From assembly GCA_934219025.1 (NCBI GenBank), contig CAKQDG010000104.1, positions 1 through 7,412 on the forward strand: a stretch of 7,412 bases of DNA, in the 5' to 3' direction. Below, one piece after another: positions 1 to 7,412 of the stretch. How positions within the stretch are numbered: the stretch's first letter is position 1; every line of letters starts with the position of its first letter. Under the pieces are notes generated by a model. That model was given only the letters and a program-made list of their open reading frames with translations. It did not search any database and had not been told where the DNA came from. This stretch comes from an uncultured Prevotella sp. GTDB lineage: Bacteria; Bacteroidota; Bacteroidia; Bacteroidales; Bacteroidaceae. Both the position numbers and the translations under genes were made by a program.

Positions 1-95
1 GTGTTGTAACTACCGTTAAAAACACTTTTAACTACCGTTACAAACACTTTTAACGGTAGTTGAAAACACTTTTAACTACCGTTACAACACCTTCT
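1..95. repeat. Four-unit 22-bp repeat array with one inverted core
   Basis: Four consecutive 22-bp units start at 8, 30, 52 and 74. Each has a 10-bp core followed by a linker close to AAAACACTTTT. Cores 1, 2 and 4 read AACTACCGTT; core 3 reads AACGGTAGTT, its exact reverse complement, while the linker direction is unchanged. As a result 26-43 can pair with 48-65 (one mismatch, one G-U) and 51-65 with 70-84 (one G-U), both around an ACAC loop; 15-21 also pairs with 26-32. The outer ends GTGTTGTAAC (1-10) and GTTACAACAC (81-90) are perfect inverted repeats. Unit 4 has a degenerate linker. The array touches the window edge and may extend further left. Its function is unknown: protein-binding array, RNA hairpin or an interspersed repeat family are all possible. 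Confidence 0.85.
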
Positions 96-157
96 TTCCT
101 ATATTCCTTTACCTATATTAGCATGTTCCGCTTCTTTTTATAAAAACATTCCATACC

Positions 158-188
158 TTGAAGATTTTATTTTGCGTCATTACTTTTG
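158..188 (+). promoter_or_regulatory. Candidate Bacteroidetes promoter P1 for the lipoprotein gene
   Basis: TTG at 158-160 is followed after 20 bp by TACTTTTG at 181-188. This matches the Bacteroidetes primary sigma factor pattern (-33 TTG, -7 TAnnTTTG). Transcription would begin a few bases after 188 and leave a leader of about 110 nt before the ATG at 303. Confidence 0.5.
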
Positions 189-215
189 CCCCAAAAAGAA
201 AAATTCCTGTAAATA

Positions 216-248
216 TTTGTGCAGAATGAAAATAAATATGTACTTTTG
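216..248 (+). promoter_or_regulatory. Candidate Bacteroidetes promoter P2 for the lipoprotein gene
   Basis: TTTG at 216-219 is separated by 21 bp from TACTTTTG at 241-248, the same -7 octamer as P1 and exactly 60 bp downstream of it. A start near 253 would give a leader of about 50 nt. This promoter lies inside the upstream GTG extension of the reading frame (219-302), which argues that translation really starts at 303. Confidence 0.5.
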
Positions 249-302
249 CGCAAATTTGAGAGTAAAACAGAGATACACAGGATTTATTCTTTGTATGAGA
301 AA

Positions 303-1142
303 ATGAGAAAAGGATTTTTATTTGTTGTCATCGCATTTACACTGATGATGTGGACAACAACGGGATGCACCGACAAGAAAGCATCCGGAGCCGATTCTAC
401 AGCGACCGACTCCACCGACACAACGGCTGCCGACACACTGGAACAGCTCATCTCCGAACAGCCCATGCCAAAGGCTGCCGACGAACTGTTCGACGATTTC
501 ATCTTCAACTTTGCAGCAAACAGAAAACTGCAGATGAAGAGAATTCTGTTTCCGCTGAAAGTGGTGAACGGAAAAACGGAGAAGATGCTGAACAAGGGAC
601 AATGGAAAATGGAACACTTCTTCATGAACCAGGGCTACTACACGCTCATCTTCGACAACCGCAGGCAGATGAACCTGGTGAAAGACACCTCGATCAACAA
701 TGTGGTGGTGGAGAAGATTTACCTGAAGCGCAAAAAGGTGAAACAGTATGTGTTCAACCGAATCAACGGACAGTGGATGCTCGTGGAGGTGAACACCGGG
801 GCCATGTATCAGAACAACAATGCCTCGTTTCTGAACTTCTACCAGAAGTTTGCCACCGACTCAGCTTATCAGGCTCGCCATCTCGACAACCCGATACACT
901 TCTCCGGTCCGGACCCCGACGACGACTTCAGCACCATGACAGGCGACATCGCACCGGAAACATGGCCTGCCTTCGCACCGGAACTGCCGTCTGGATTTAT
1001 ATATAATATAATGTACGGACAAAAATACACGCAGAGCAACCAGAAGATTCTCGTGATGCGAGGCATTGCCAACGGCATGGAAATGGAACTCACGTTCAGA
1101 CGCCACGGCAAGGAATGGAAACTGACAAAGCTCTCTGAATAA
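303..1142 (+). CDS. Putative lipoprotein, DUF4348-like
   Basis: Predicted 279-residue lipoprotein. The ATG at 303 was chosen over an in-frame GTG at 219 because it puts a typical lipoprotein signal at the N terminus: MRKG, a hydrophobic stretch at about 5-17, and a lipobox TTGC with the lipidated Cys at residue 22. A Ser/Thr/Asp-rich linker (about 26-46) follows, as expected for tethering to a membrane surface. The folded part runs from about residue 55 (ADELFDDFIFNF at 59-70) to the end, rich in aromatic and basic residues (for example EKIYLKRKKVKQYVF) with no catalytic motif I recognise. Length and sequence recall the Bacteroidetes DUF4348 family; this is from memory and not searched. Two candidate promoters precede it and a terminator follows, so it is probably monocistronic. 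Function unknown. Confidence 0.85.
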   Translation: MRKGFLFVVIAFTLMMWTTTGCTDKKASGADSTATDSTDTTAADTLEQLISEQPMPKAADELFDDFIFNFAANRKLQMKRILFPLKVVNGKTEKMLNKGQWKMEHFFMNQGYYTLIFDNRRQMNLVKDTSINNVVVEKIYLKRKKVKQYVFNRINGQWMLVEVNTGAMYQNNNASFLNFYQKFATDSAYQARHLDNPIHFSGPDPDDDFSTMTGDIAPETWPAFAPELPSGFIYNIMYGQKYTQSNQKILVMRGIANGMEMELTFRRHGKEWKLTKLSE

Positions 1143-1165
1143 AAAAAGAAATTTAATATATATGG

Positions 1166-1211
1166 AAGACTCCTATCGGCAATGCTCAAGTATATGCCGA
1201 CAGGAGTTTTT
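1166..1211 (+). terminator. Rho-independent terminator after the lipoprotein gene
   Basis: ACTCCTATCGGCA (1169-1181) pairs with TGCCGACAGGAGT (1195-1207), with one A/C mismatch, around a 13-nt loop. Flanking A/T and G-T pairs can extend the stem by three. A run of five T (1207-1211) follows directly. It lies 24 bp after the stop codon and separates the lipoprotein gene from murB. Confidence 0.85.
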
Positions 1212-1253
1212 GGATTTATCAGGATAATTCATTATAAATAAAAAACAAAGAAA

Positions 1254-2267
1254 GTGAAAGATTTCAGAAACTACAGTCTGGCACAGCACAACACATTTGG
1301 CATCGACGCCAAGTGCAGCCGCTTTATCGAGTATGCCACAGTTTGCGAAGCAAAAGAGGCAACAAAAAGCTTGACCCACAGCGACATGCCGTTGCTACTA
1401 ATCGGTGGCGGAAGTAATCTGTTGCTGACAAAGGATTTCCAGGGCACAGTGCTCCACTCTGCCATCAAGGGCATCAGCTCCACGTTTATCGACGGAGGAG
1501 TGCTCGTGAGATGCGGCAGCGGAGAGACATGGGATGATGTAGTGGCACATTGCGTAAGCCACGGATGGCACGGAATGGAAAACCTGTCGCTCATTCCGGG
1601 CGAAGTGGGCGCAAGCGCCGTGCAGAACATCGGGGCCTACGGTGCCGAAGTGAAAGACATTATATATAAGGTGGAGGCAGTGGAAATTGCCACCGGCAAG
1701 TCATGCTTCTTCACCAACGAGGAATGTGAATATGCCTACCGCGACAGCCGTTTCAAGCACGACTGGAAAAACAAATATCTGATAACCCACGTTACTTACC
1801 GCCTGTCTACCGTGTTCAACTCGCATCTCGACTACGGCAACATCAGAAAGGAACTCGACAACAGAGGCATCGAGCACCCTACAGCCCTGCAGCTGCGACA
1901 GACCATCATCGACATCCGAAACGAAAAACTGCCTGACCCCAAGGTGGAAGGAAATGCCGGAAGCTTCTTCATGAACCCTATCGTGGACATAGAGAAATTC
2001 AACGAGCTGCTTGCCGAATACCCCAACATGCCACACTACGAAATTGACGCCGACCACGAGAAAATCCCTGCCGGATGGATGATAGACCAGTGCGGATGGA
2101 AAGGAAAAACCGTGGGCAAGGCCGGAGTTCACTCAAAACAGGCTCTGGTGCTCGTGAACAAGGGTGGCGCAACGGGACAGGACATCGTGAACCTTTGCGA
2201 AATGATACGCAAGGACGTAAACAATAAATTTGGCATTGACATTCATCCGGAAGTAAATATCATTTAA
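1254..2267 (+). CDS. murB: UDP-N-acetylenolpyruvoylglucosamine reductase
   Basis: Cytoplasmic FAD enzyme that reduces UDP-GlcNAc-enolpyruvate to UDP-MurNAc with NADPH, the second committed step of peptidoglycan synthesis. The 337-residue length and full C-terminal region fit the long type I (E. coli-like) form. Visible motifs: NTFGIDAKC (13-21), FAD-binding GGGSN (51-55), [16 protein letters not shown] (115-130), Tyr162-Arg163 in the YRDSR segment, and [10 protein letters not shown] (233-242), where Ser237 should be the proton donor. HPEV near the end supplies Glu333. By family knowledge the Arg, Ser and Glu are the catalytic residues, and all are present. The start is a GTG at 1254; the protein begins close to the family N terminus. 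No clear Shine-Dalgarno or consensus promoter is seen in the 42 bp after the upstream terminator. The stop codon directly touches the next gene. Confidence 0.97.
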   Translation: MKDFRNYSLAQHNTFGIDAKCSRFIEYATVCEAKEATKSLTHSDMPLLLIGGGSNLLLTKDFQGTVLHSAIKGISSTFIDGGVLVRCGSGETWDDVVAHCVSHGWHGMENLSLIPGEVGASAVQNIGAYGAEVKDIIYKVEAVEIATGKSCFFTNEECEYAYRDSRFKHDWKNKYLITHVTYRLSTVFNSHLDYGNIRKELDNRGIEHPTALQLRQTIIDIRNEKLPDPKVEGNAGSFFMNPIVDIEKFNELLAEYPNMPHYEIDADHEKIPAGWMIDQCGWKGKTVGKAGVHSKQALVLVNKGGATGQDIVNLCEMIRKDVNNKFGIDIHPEVNII

Positions 2268-3029
2268 ATGAAACTCACCTTTCTCGGCACAGGAACATCG
2301 GTCGGCGTGCCTACCATAGGCTGCCGCTGCAAAGTTTGCCAAAGCCACGACAAGCACGACAAGCGCTTGCGCTGCTCGGCAATGGTGGAGACCGAAAGAA
2401 CAAGAATCGTTATAGACTGCGGACCAGACTTCCGCGAGCAGATGATGCATCAGGAGTTCCGCAAAATCAACGCCATGCTCATCACCCACTCCCACTACGA
2501 CCATGTGGGGGGAGTAGACGACTTGCGCCCGTTTTGCGTGTTCGGCGACATCGACGTGTATGCTGACCCGATTTCAGAAAAGAGTCTGCGGCAAACCGTG
2601 CCCTACTGCTTTGCCGAGCATCTGTATCCAGGAGTGCCGAAGATTAAGTTGCACCAGTTGAATCCGCACGAACATCTGCAAGTAAACGAACTTAGCGTCT
2701 TGCCGTTCAGAGTAATGCACGACAAGCTGCCCATCCTGGGCTACAAAATCGGCAAACTGGCTTATATAACAGACATGAAGACCATTCCCGAAGAAGAGAT
2801 TGCACTGTTGCAAGATATTGACGTGCTCGTGGTGAACGCCCTGCGCTTCACAAAGGAACACCACTCCCACATGCTCGTGGACGAAGCCATCTCCTTTGCC
2901 GGCAGGACAAGTGCCAAGCGCATCTTCTTCACCCACATGTGTCACGACATCGGTCTGCACAAGGAGGTGAACAAGATTCTGCCCCATGGCATAGAACTTG
3001 CCTACGACGGAGAAACGGTGGAGATATAA
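2268..3029 (+). CDS. MBL-fold metallo-hydrolase, PhnP-like
   Basis: A 253-residue metallo-beta-lactamase-fold hydrolase. The metal-binding signature HSHYDH is at 74-79 (His74, His76, Asp78, His79). Further expected ligands are His151 (VMHDK), Asp169 (YITDM) and His223 (FTHMCHD), giving a complete two-metal site. N-terminal LGTGTSVGVPTIGC, with Cys19, Cys21 and Cys24, resembles the extra structural zinc site of the cyclic phosphodiesterase PhnP; His226 may be its fourth ligand. I infer a phosphodiesterase-like hydrolase, but no phosphonate genes are nearby and the substrate is unknown. The ATG follows the murB stop with zero intervening bases, so the two are almost certainly cotranscribed and probably translationally coupled. 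A strong terminator begins 18 bp after the stop. Confidence 0.9.
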   Translation: MKLTFLGTGTSVGVPTIGCRCKVCQSHDKHDKRLRCSAMVETERTRIVIDCGPDFREQMMHQEFRKINAMLITHSHYDHVGGVDDLRPFCVFGDIDVYADPISEKSLRQTVPYCFAEHLYPGVPKIKLHQLNPHEHLQVNELSVLPFRVMHDKLPILGYKIGKLAYITDMKTIPEEEIALLQDIDVLVVNALRFTKEHHSHMLVDEAISFAGRTSAKRIFFTHMCHDIGLHKEVNKILPHGIELAYDGETVEI

Positions 3030-3046
3030 GAAAGAAAAAAATGATT

Positions 3047-3090
3047 TGGCAGGATTAATACTAAGCAGGTATTGGTTCTGCCATTATTTT
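3047..3090 (+). terminator. Rho-independent terminator of the murB operon
   Basis: TGGCAGGATTAATAC (3047-3061) pairs with GTATTGGTTCTGCCA (3069-3083) over 15 consecutive positions, three of them G-U in RNA, around a 7-nt loop. TTATTTT follows at 3084-3090. It closes the murB/MBL transcription unit. Confidence 0.85.
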
Positions 3091-3149
3091 GCTCGTATAC
3101 TCAAGAAAATTATCGGGGATAATTAAATTGCAATGGTTCGTTTAAGGAC

Positions 3150-3189
3150 AAAAAAAAGAGGATAATATGATCACTCACACTAGCCTCCT
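3150..3189 (-). terminator. Rho-independent terminator of the candidate small RNA
   Basis: Read on the minus strand: AGGAGG, one unpaired C, UAGUGUGA, loop GUGA, UCAUAUUA, one unpaired U, CCUCUU, then further U residues. The inner 8 bp and outer 6 bp (four G-U in total) flank a single mismatch. The loop is a GNRA-type tetraloop. Eight consecutive T (3157-3150) end the structure. Confidence 0.75.
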
Positions 3190-3330
3190 GAATACAATTC
3201 TTGCGATTTCGAATGAAAGTAGCAATAGCTACAAATATAAAAACATCCTAATCGTTCAAATCTAATAACATAATCTTTACCTTAAATCTATCAAACTACT
3301 AACCTATGAAAAATGTATTCTCCCGAACAC
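3150..3330 (-). ncRNA. Candidate small RNA (unclassified)
   Basis: The 3030-3440 gap contains a complete minus-strand transcription unit of about 180 nt with promoter and terminator but no substantial ORF: the ATG at about 3272 encodes only seven residues. In the predicted RNA, GAAUACA (3320-3314) pairs with UGUAUUC (3196-3190), enclosing the body. Inside, GUAGC-UAUU-GCUAC (3232-3219) and UUUC-AUUC-GAAA (3218-3207) can form small hairpins, and AGUAG (3300-3296) offers an alternative partner for the CUACU near 3222. The size and a closing helix at the ends are loosely like 6S RNA, but I cannot confirm a central bubble and do not assign it. An unrecognised leader, attenuated transcript or decayed gene are alternatives. 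Ends are estimated from the promoter and terminator. Confidence 0.5.
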
Positions 3331-3377
3331 GTTGCAAAGGTACATCTTTATGTGTTCGTACACAACAGTTCGGGAGA
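3319..3377. repeat. Nested inverted repeats around the small RNA promoter
   Basis: TCTCCCGAAC (3319-3328) and GTTCGGGAGA (3368-3377) are perfect 10-bp inverted repeats bracketing the minus-strand promoter. Inside, TGTGT-TCGT-ACACA (3351-3364) is a small dyad in the promoter spacer, touching the -33 TTG. CGAACAC (3324-3330) also pairs with GTGTTCG (3352-3358) across the -7 box. On the plus strand the outer repeat is followed by ATTATTTTTT, so it might act as a plus-strand terminator despite its 39-nt loop. For ligA mRNA on the minus strand, only a short T run (3314-3310) follows. Confidence 0.6.
3335..3365 (-). promoter_or_regulatory. Bacteroidetes promoter for the candidate small RNA
   Basis: On the minus strand, TTG (3365-3363), a 20-bp spacer and TACCTTTG (3342-3335) make a near-ideal -33/-7 Bacteroidetes promoter. 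Transcription would start near 3330 and run leftward, away from the 3' end of ligA. A dyad in the spacer could be an operator. Confidence 0.6.
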
Positions 3378-3440
3378 TTATTTTTTCACTTTTCTCTCTT
3401 TATTGACATAAATCAATTACACGACAAGAAAAATGCAGTT

Positions 3441-5444
<2,004 letters not shown>

Positions 5445-5476
5445 TTATGTTTTATTATTTTTAAGGTTTTGGAAAT

Positions 5477-6250
5477 TCACACCGTGAGCTTTATATAAGC
5501 CCTGTCGTCGAAGCTAGAATTTCCGTCGGCAATGCCCTTGGTAGCAACAAAGTTGCCTATGTTTTGCGGGTCTTTTCTTATATGCTCCCTCAATGCTGCC
5601 TCGCTTTCTTTGAGTGAAGGCAAGAGGAAAGGATAACCGTCGGAAGCCAAAACAACATCATGAACTACCGGGATTACTTTCACTCCCAACTTGAAGACTG
5701 GAGTTCCGTCGATCACGGCATACTCCCGGTTCTGTCCTTTCAGCATGGCCTCAACGAGCCGGGGCACAATCGCCATGCGGGCTTCTTCGGGGGAAGAGCC
5801 TTGGCGGATAAGGTTCACACGTTGCATGGCTATCTCGTGTTCGTATGTCTTGGGATTTTCATACAGTCGACCATCAACAATGGCCTGGCAGTCGCCAACC
5901 ATCCAGACTTCCTTTCTTGACAGACTGAAAACAACTGCCGATGCCGTGAGCCGTTCTTCAGGATGCGAGGCCATACACGGCTCCATATTTCTGGTTTTAT
6001 ATTCCAAAGCTATCCTTTCGGTCACCCCTTGGCAGAACTCGTCTACAGAAATATCCTCACGCATATTGCTGATATATTCCGCCACGAGCAACATGGCAAA
6101 CCTGCCGTTTTTCATACAAGAATCCAAACGATGCTTAGTTTTGCTTGTACTCCCGTCTATCACGGCAGCAAAGCCGTGAGTCACAACAATACCGTCCTCA
6201 CAGTCTTCTGCTGTATGCTTTCCACACACAAATTGTTCTATTATTTTCAT
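5477..6250 (-). CDS. PP2C-like protein phosphatase family protein
   Basis: A 257-residue protein that I place in the PP2C (PPM) phosphatase superfamily by motif order. AED (14-16) sits where PP2C enzymes have NED. AAVIDGSTS (28-36) matches the metal-binding DG motif. TASAVVFSL and WMVGDC (116-121) match the central strands with GDS. LASDG (201-205) matches SDG, and FDDRAYI (247-253) matches the final DD motif. The acidic metal ligands therefore look intact, suggesting an active Mn/Mg-dependent phosphatase, but the usual GHGG after the first DG is STSKT and no regulatory domain is attached. Substrate unknown. The ATG at 6250 is preferred to in-frame ATGs at 6271 and 6298, because the upstream residues look like untranslated AT-rich DNA and the family-like sequence begins at MKIIEQF. 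Gaps are 87 bp to the upstream patatin gene and 38 bp to ligA. Confidence 0.75.
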   Translation of the reverse strand: MKIIEQFVCGKHTAEDCEDGIVVTHGFAAVIDGSTSKTKHRLDSCMKNGRFAMLLVAEYISNMREDISVDEFCQGVTERIALEYKTRNMEPCMASHPEERLTASAVVFSLSRKEVWMVGDCQAIVDGRLYENPKTYEHEIAMQRVNLIRQGSSPEEARMAIVPRLVEAMLKGQNREYAVIDGTPVFKLGVKVIPVVHDVVLASDGYPFLLPSLKESEAALREHIRKDPQNIGNFVATKGIADGNSSFDDRAYIKLTV

Positions 6251-6337
6251 ATTTCCAAGGAAAGGCAACATTATATATATGTTCCAAAGAAAGAACACAA
6301 TATCTTTTTCATTATTTCATATTCAGAGTTCAACAAA

Positions 6338-7183
6338 TCATCCCATATATTCACGGCAGAATTTTTCTCCAAGGCGGAACCCCTCTTCATAAAGGCGTTC
6401 CAACTTTTCCACATCTTTCTCCATACGCCCCACTTCTATCGGCCGCTCAGGTCGGATGCAGACGATTTCTCCCCTTTCTTCCATCTCGTCTATCATGTCG
6501 AGTTGCTTGTTGTAGGCAGCACAGCGACGACTCAAGGCAACACGCAGGCGCGGATAGTTTTTATATATGAAATGCGGAATCTTATGATCCTTCTCCGTTG
6601 AGCGATAGCCCTTGTTGCGTGTGAGCACGAGCACATTTGTCTTGTGCCCCTTCTCAATGGAATGCATCACGGGGATGCTGTCTACGATTCCTCCATCAAG
6701 CATCGGAATGCCATCCACCATAACAATTTTGCTGACATAAGGCAGACTGCTTGATGCCTTTACAATATCTATTACCCGTTGTTTGTCGTGTCGCTCAGAA
6801 AGATAACAAGCCGTACCGGTAAGACAGTTGGTGGTAACCATTTCAAACTCGTCAGGATTACTGAAAAAAGCATCATAATCATACGGCAAAAGCTTGTCGG
6901 GGAAATCCTCATACAAGAGTTTGCGGTCGAAAATACACCCCTGGGTCAGCAAGTGGCGCAGTCCTATATACTTGTATTTTGCAAGGTAGTCGATATTGGA
7001 TATCCTGGCGCGACGTATCTGATGACTCATATACGAAAGTCCGTTGCACGCCCCTGCGGATACTGCCACTACATAATGGAAGTATACATTGTTCTTCATA
7101 AACCCGTCGAGCACACCACTCGTGAAGGTGCCGCGCATACCGCCGCCCTCAAGCACCAGTCCTGTATTCCAGTTTACCTGCAT
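6338..7183 (-). CDS. Patatin-like phospholipase family protein, YjjU-type
   Basis: A 281-residue patatin-fold lipid acyl hydrolase. The oxyanion-hole motif GGGMRG is at 13-18 and the nucleophile Ser42 lies in VAVSAGAC. The catalytic dyad Asp163 is in the DGG motif (MLDGGIVDSIP, 162-171). The conserved ASSSLP helix cap is at 143-148. Usual patatins have GxSxG; here the first Gly is Ala (Ala40-Val-Ser-Ala-Gly44). The C-terminal 80 residues are highly charged and helical (EMEERGE, EKDVEKLERLYEEGF), resembling the tail of YjjU-like proteins. No signal peptide is seen, so it is probably cytoplasmic or peripheral on the inner membrane. Lipid substrate unknown. It is the first gene of the probable minus-strand unit with the PP2C-like gene and ligA. 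The ATG at 7183 immediately precedes the beta strand leading to GGGMRG, so the start is secure. Confidence 0.9.
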   Translation of the reverse strand: MQVNWNTGLVLEGGGMRGTFTSGVLDGFMKNNVYFHYVVAVSAGACNGLSYMSHQIRRARISNIDYLAKYKYIGLRHLLTQGCIFDRKLLYEDFPDKLLPYDYDAFFSNPDEFEMVTTNCLTGTACYLSERHDKQRVIDIVKASSSLPYVSKIVMVDGIPMLDGGIVDSIPVMHSIEKGHKTNVLVLTRNKGYRSTEKDHKIPHFIYKNYPRLRVALSRRCAAYNKQLDMIDEMEERGEIVCIRPERPIEVGRMEKDVEKLERLYEEGFRLGEKFCREYMG

Positions 7184-7276
7184 ATTTTTTTAATATATAC
7201 TCTAAAAATTGTCAAATAGCTTGTAAAAGCCATACGTATACAACAAATTATTAGTCTTTTTCCTTAAAATTCTATG

Positions 7277-7284
7277 CAAAGATA
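7277..7284 (-). promoter_or_regulatory. Candidate -7 box for the patatin-PP2C-ligA unit
   Basis: The minus strand reads TATCTTTG here, a full match to TAnnTTTG. A start near 7271 would leave a leader of about 88 nt before the patatin ATG. No TTG was found at the expected 19-21 bp upstream, so the call rests on the -7 element alone. Confidence 0.45.
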
Positions 7285-7306
7285 ATGCTTTTCATCGAAA
7301 TATGCC

Positions 7307-7322
7307 TATCTTTGCAAAGATA
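7307..7322. promoter_or_regulatory. 16-bp palindrome of two back-to-back -7 boxes
   Basis: TATCTTTGCAAAGATA is a perfect palindrome, so each strand carries a TAnnTTTG -7 element (plus 7307-7314, minus 7322-7315). The plus copy could drive the gene starting at about 7379, with a leader of roughly 60 nt; the minus copy could be a second start for the patatin unit. The -33 matches are poor on both sides (ATG at 7285-7287 for the plus copy). It could equally be a dimeric regulator site. Confidence 0.45.
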
Positions 7323-7378
7323 AATATACGTATTTCTAAATATGTATTAAGCCGTAATCAATATTAATGCAATATGCT

Positions 7379-7412
7379 ATGTGGAAAGAAAAGCTGGGGA
7401 ATTACCTGATTG
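7379..7412 (+). CDS. Start of an unidentified protein gene, cut by window end
   Basis: An ATG at 7379 opens a frame that remains open to the window end and encodes MWKEKLGNYLI. It follows a divergent promoter region with a plus-strand -7 box at 7307-7314. The start vaguely resembles short Bacteroidetes proteins beginning with a KELGNYLID-like helix before membrane segments, but eleven residues are too few to name a family. Another ATG at 7375 in a different frame soon meets a stop. Confidence 0.4.
   Translation, partial: MWKEKLGNYLI

Noticed and set aside
219..302. In-frame GTG extension of the lipoprotein
   Set aside because: It would bury the signal peptide and lipobox behind 28 residues and overlaps a likely promoter at 216-248.
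350..1006. Long overlapping frame within the lipoprotein gene
   Set aside because: A shadow frame rich in Arg, His and Gln with no signal, domain or start context; the lipoprotein frame is clearly the real one.
3150..3330. Firm assignment of the small RNA as 6S RNA
   Set aside because: Size and end pairing fit loosely, but I could not establish the large central bubble or conserved 6S sequences by eye.
6251..6298. 16-residue N-terminal extension of the PP2C-like protein
   Set aside because: Encoded by AT-rich DNA of intergenic character; the family-like sequence begins at the ATG at 6250.
5963..6601. Plus-strand 212-codon frame spanning the patatin/PP2C junction
   Set aside because: Antisense to two supported genes and their gap; no motif and no promoter seen.

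Overview
The window looks like chromosomal DNA from a Bacteroidales bacterium, most likely Prevotellaceae (Prevotella/Segatella type). Promoters match the Bacteroidetes -33 TTG / -7 TAnnTTTG pattern, start codons lack clear Shine-Dalgarno sequences, and there is a Bacteroidetes-type DUF4348-like lipoprotein. The other proteins (MurB, a PhnP-like metallo-hydrolase, LigA, a small PP2C-like protein, a YjjU-type patatin) fit the same group. No IS element, phage gene, CRISPR array, tRNA or rRNA was seen.

Left part, plus strand: bases 1-95 hold a compact array of four 22-bp units whose third core is inverted, so the array can form several exclusive hairpins. Next come two candidate promoters 60 bp apart, a lipoprotein gene (303-1142) and a Rho-independent terminator. 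murB (1254-2267) abuts an MBL-fold hydrolase gene (2268-3029) with no bases between, and a second strong terminator follows. MurB makes UDP-MurNAc for peptidoglycan; the hydrolase substrate is unknown.

Middle: the 411-bp space 3030-3440 is not empty. On the minus strand it has a near-consensus promoter, about 180 nt with a possible 7-bp end-to-end closing helix, and a Rho-independent terminator with a GUGA loop and U tract. No substantial ORF was seen there, so this is a candidate small RNA. Nested inverted repeats surround its promoter.

Right part, minus strand: a patatin-like lipase gene (7183 to 6338), a PP2C-like phosphatase gene (6250 to 5477) and ligA (5438 to 3441) follow one another with short gaps and no visible internal terminator, so they probably form one transcription unit. 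Upstream of the patatin gene lies a divergent promoter region with a perfect 16-bp palindrome made of two back-to-back -7 boxes. It faces a plus-strand gene that starts at about 7379 and leaves the window.

The coding genes are mostly ordinary chromosomal genes. The least explained parts are the 1-95 repeat array and the 3150-3377 RNA locus.
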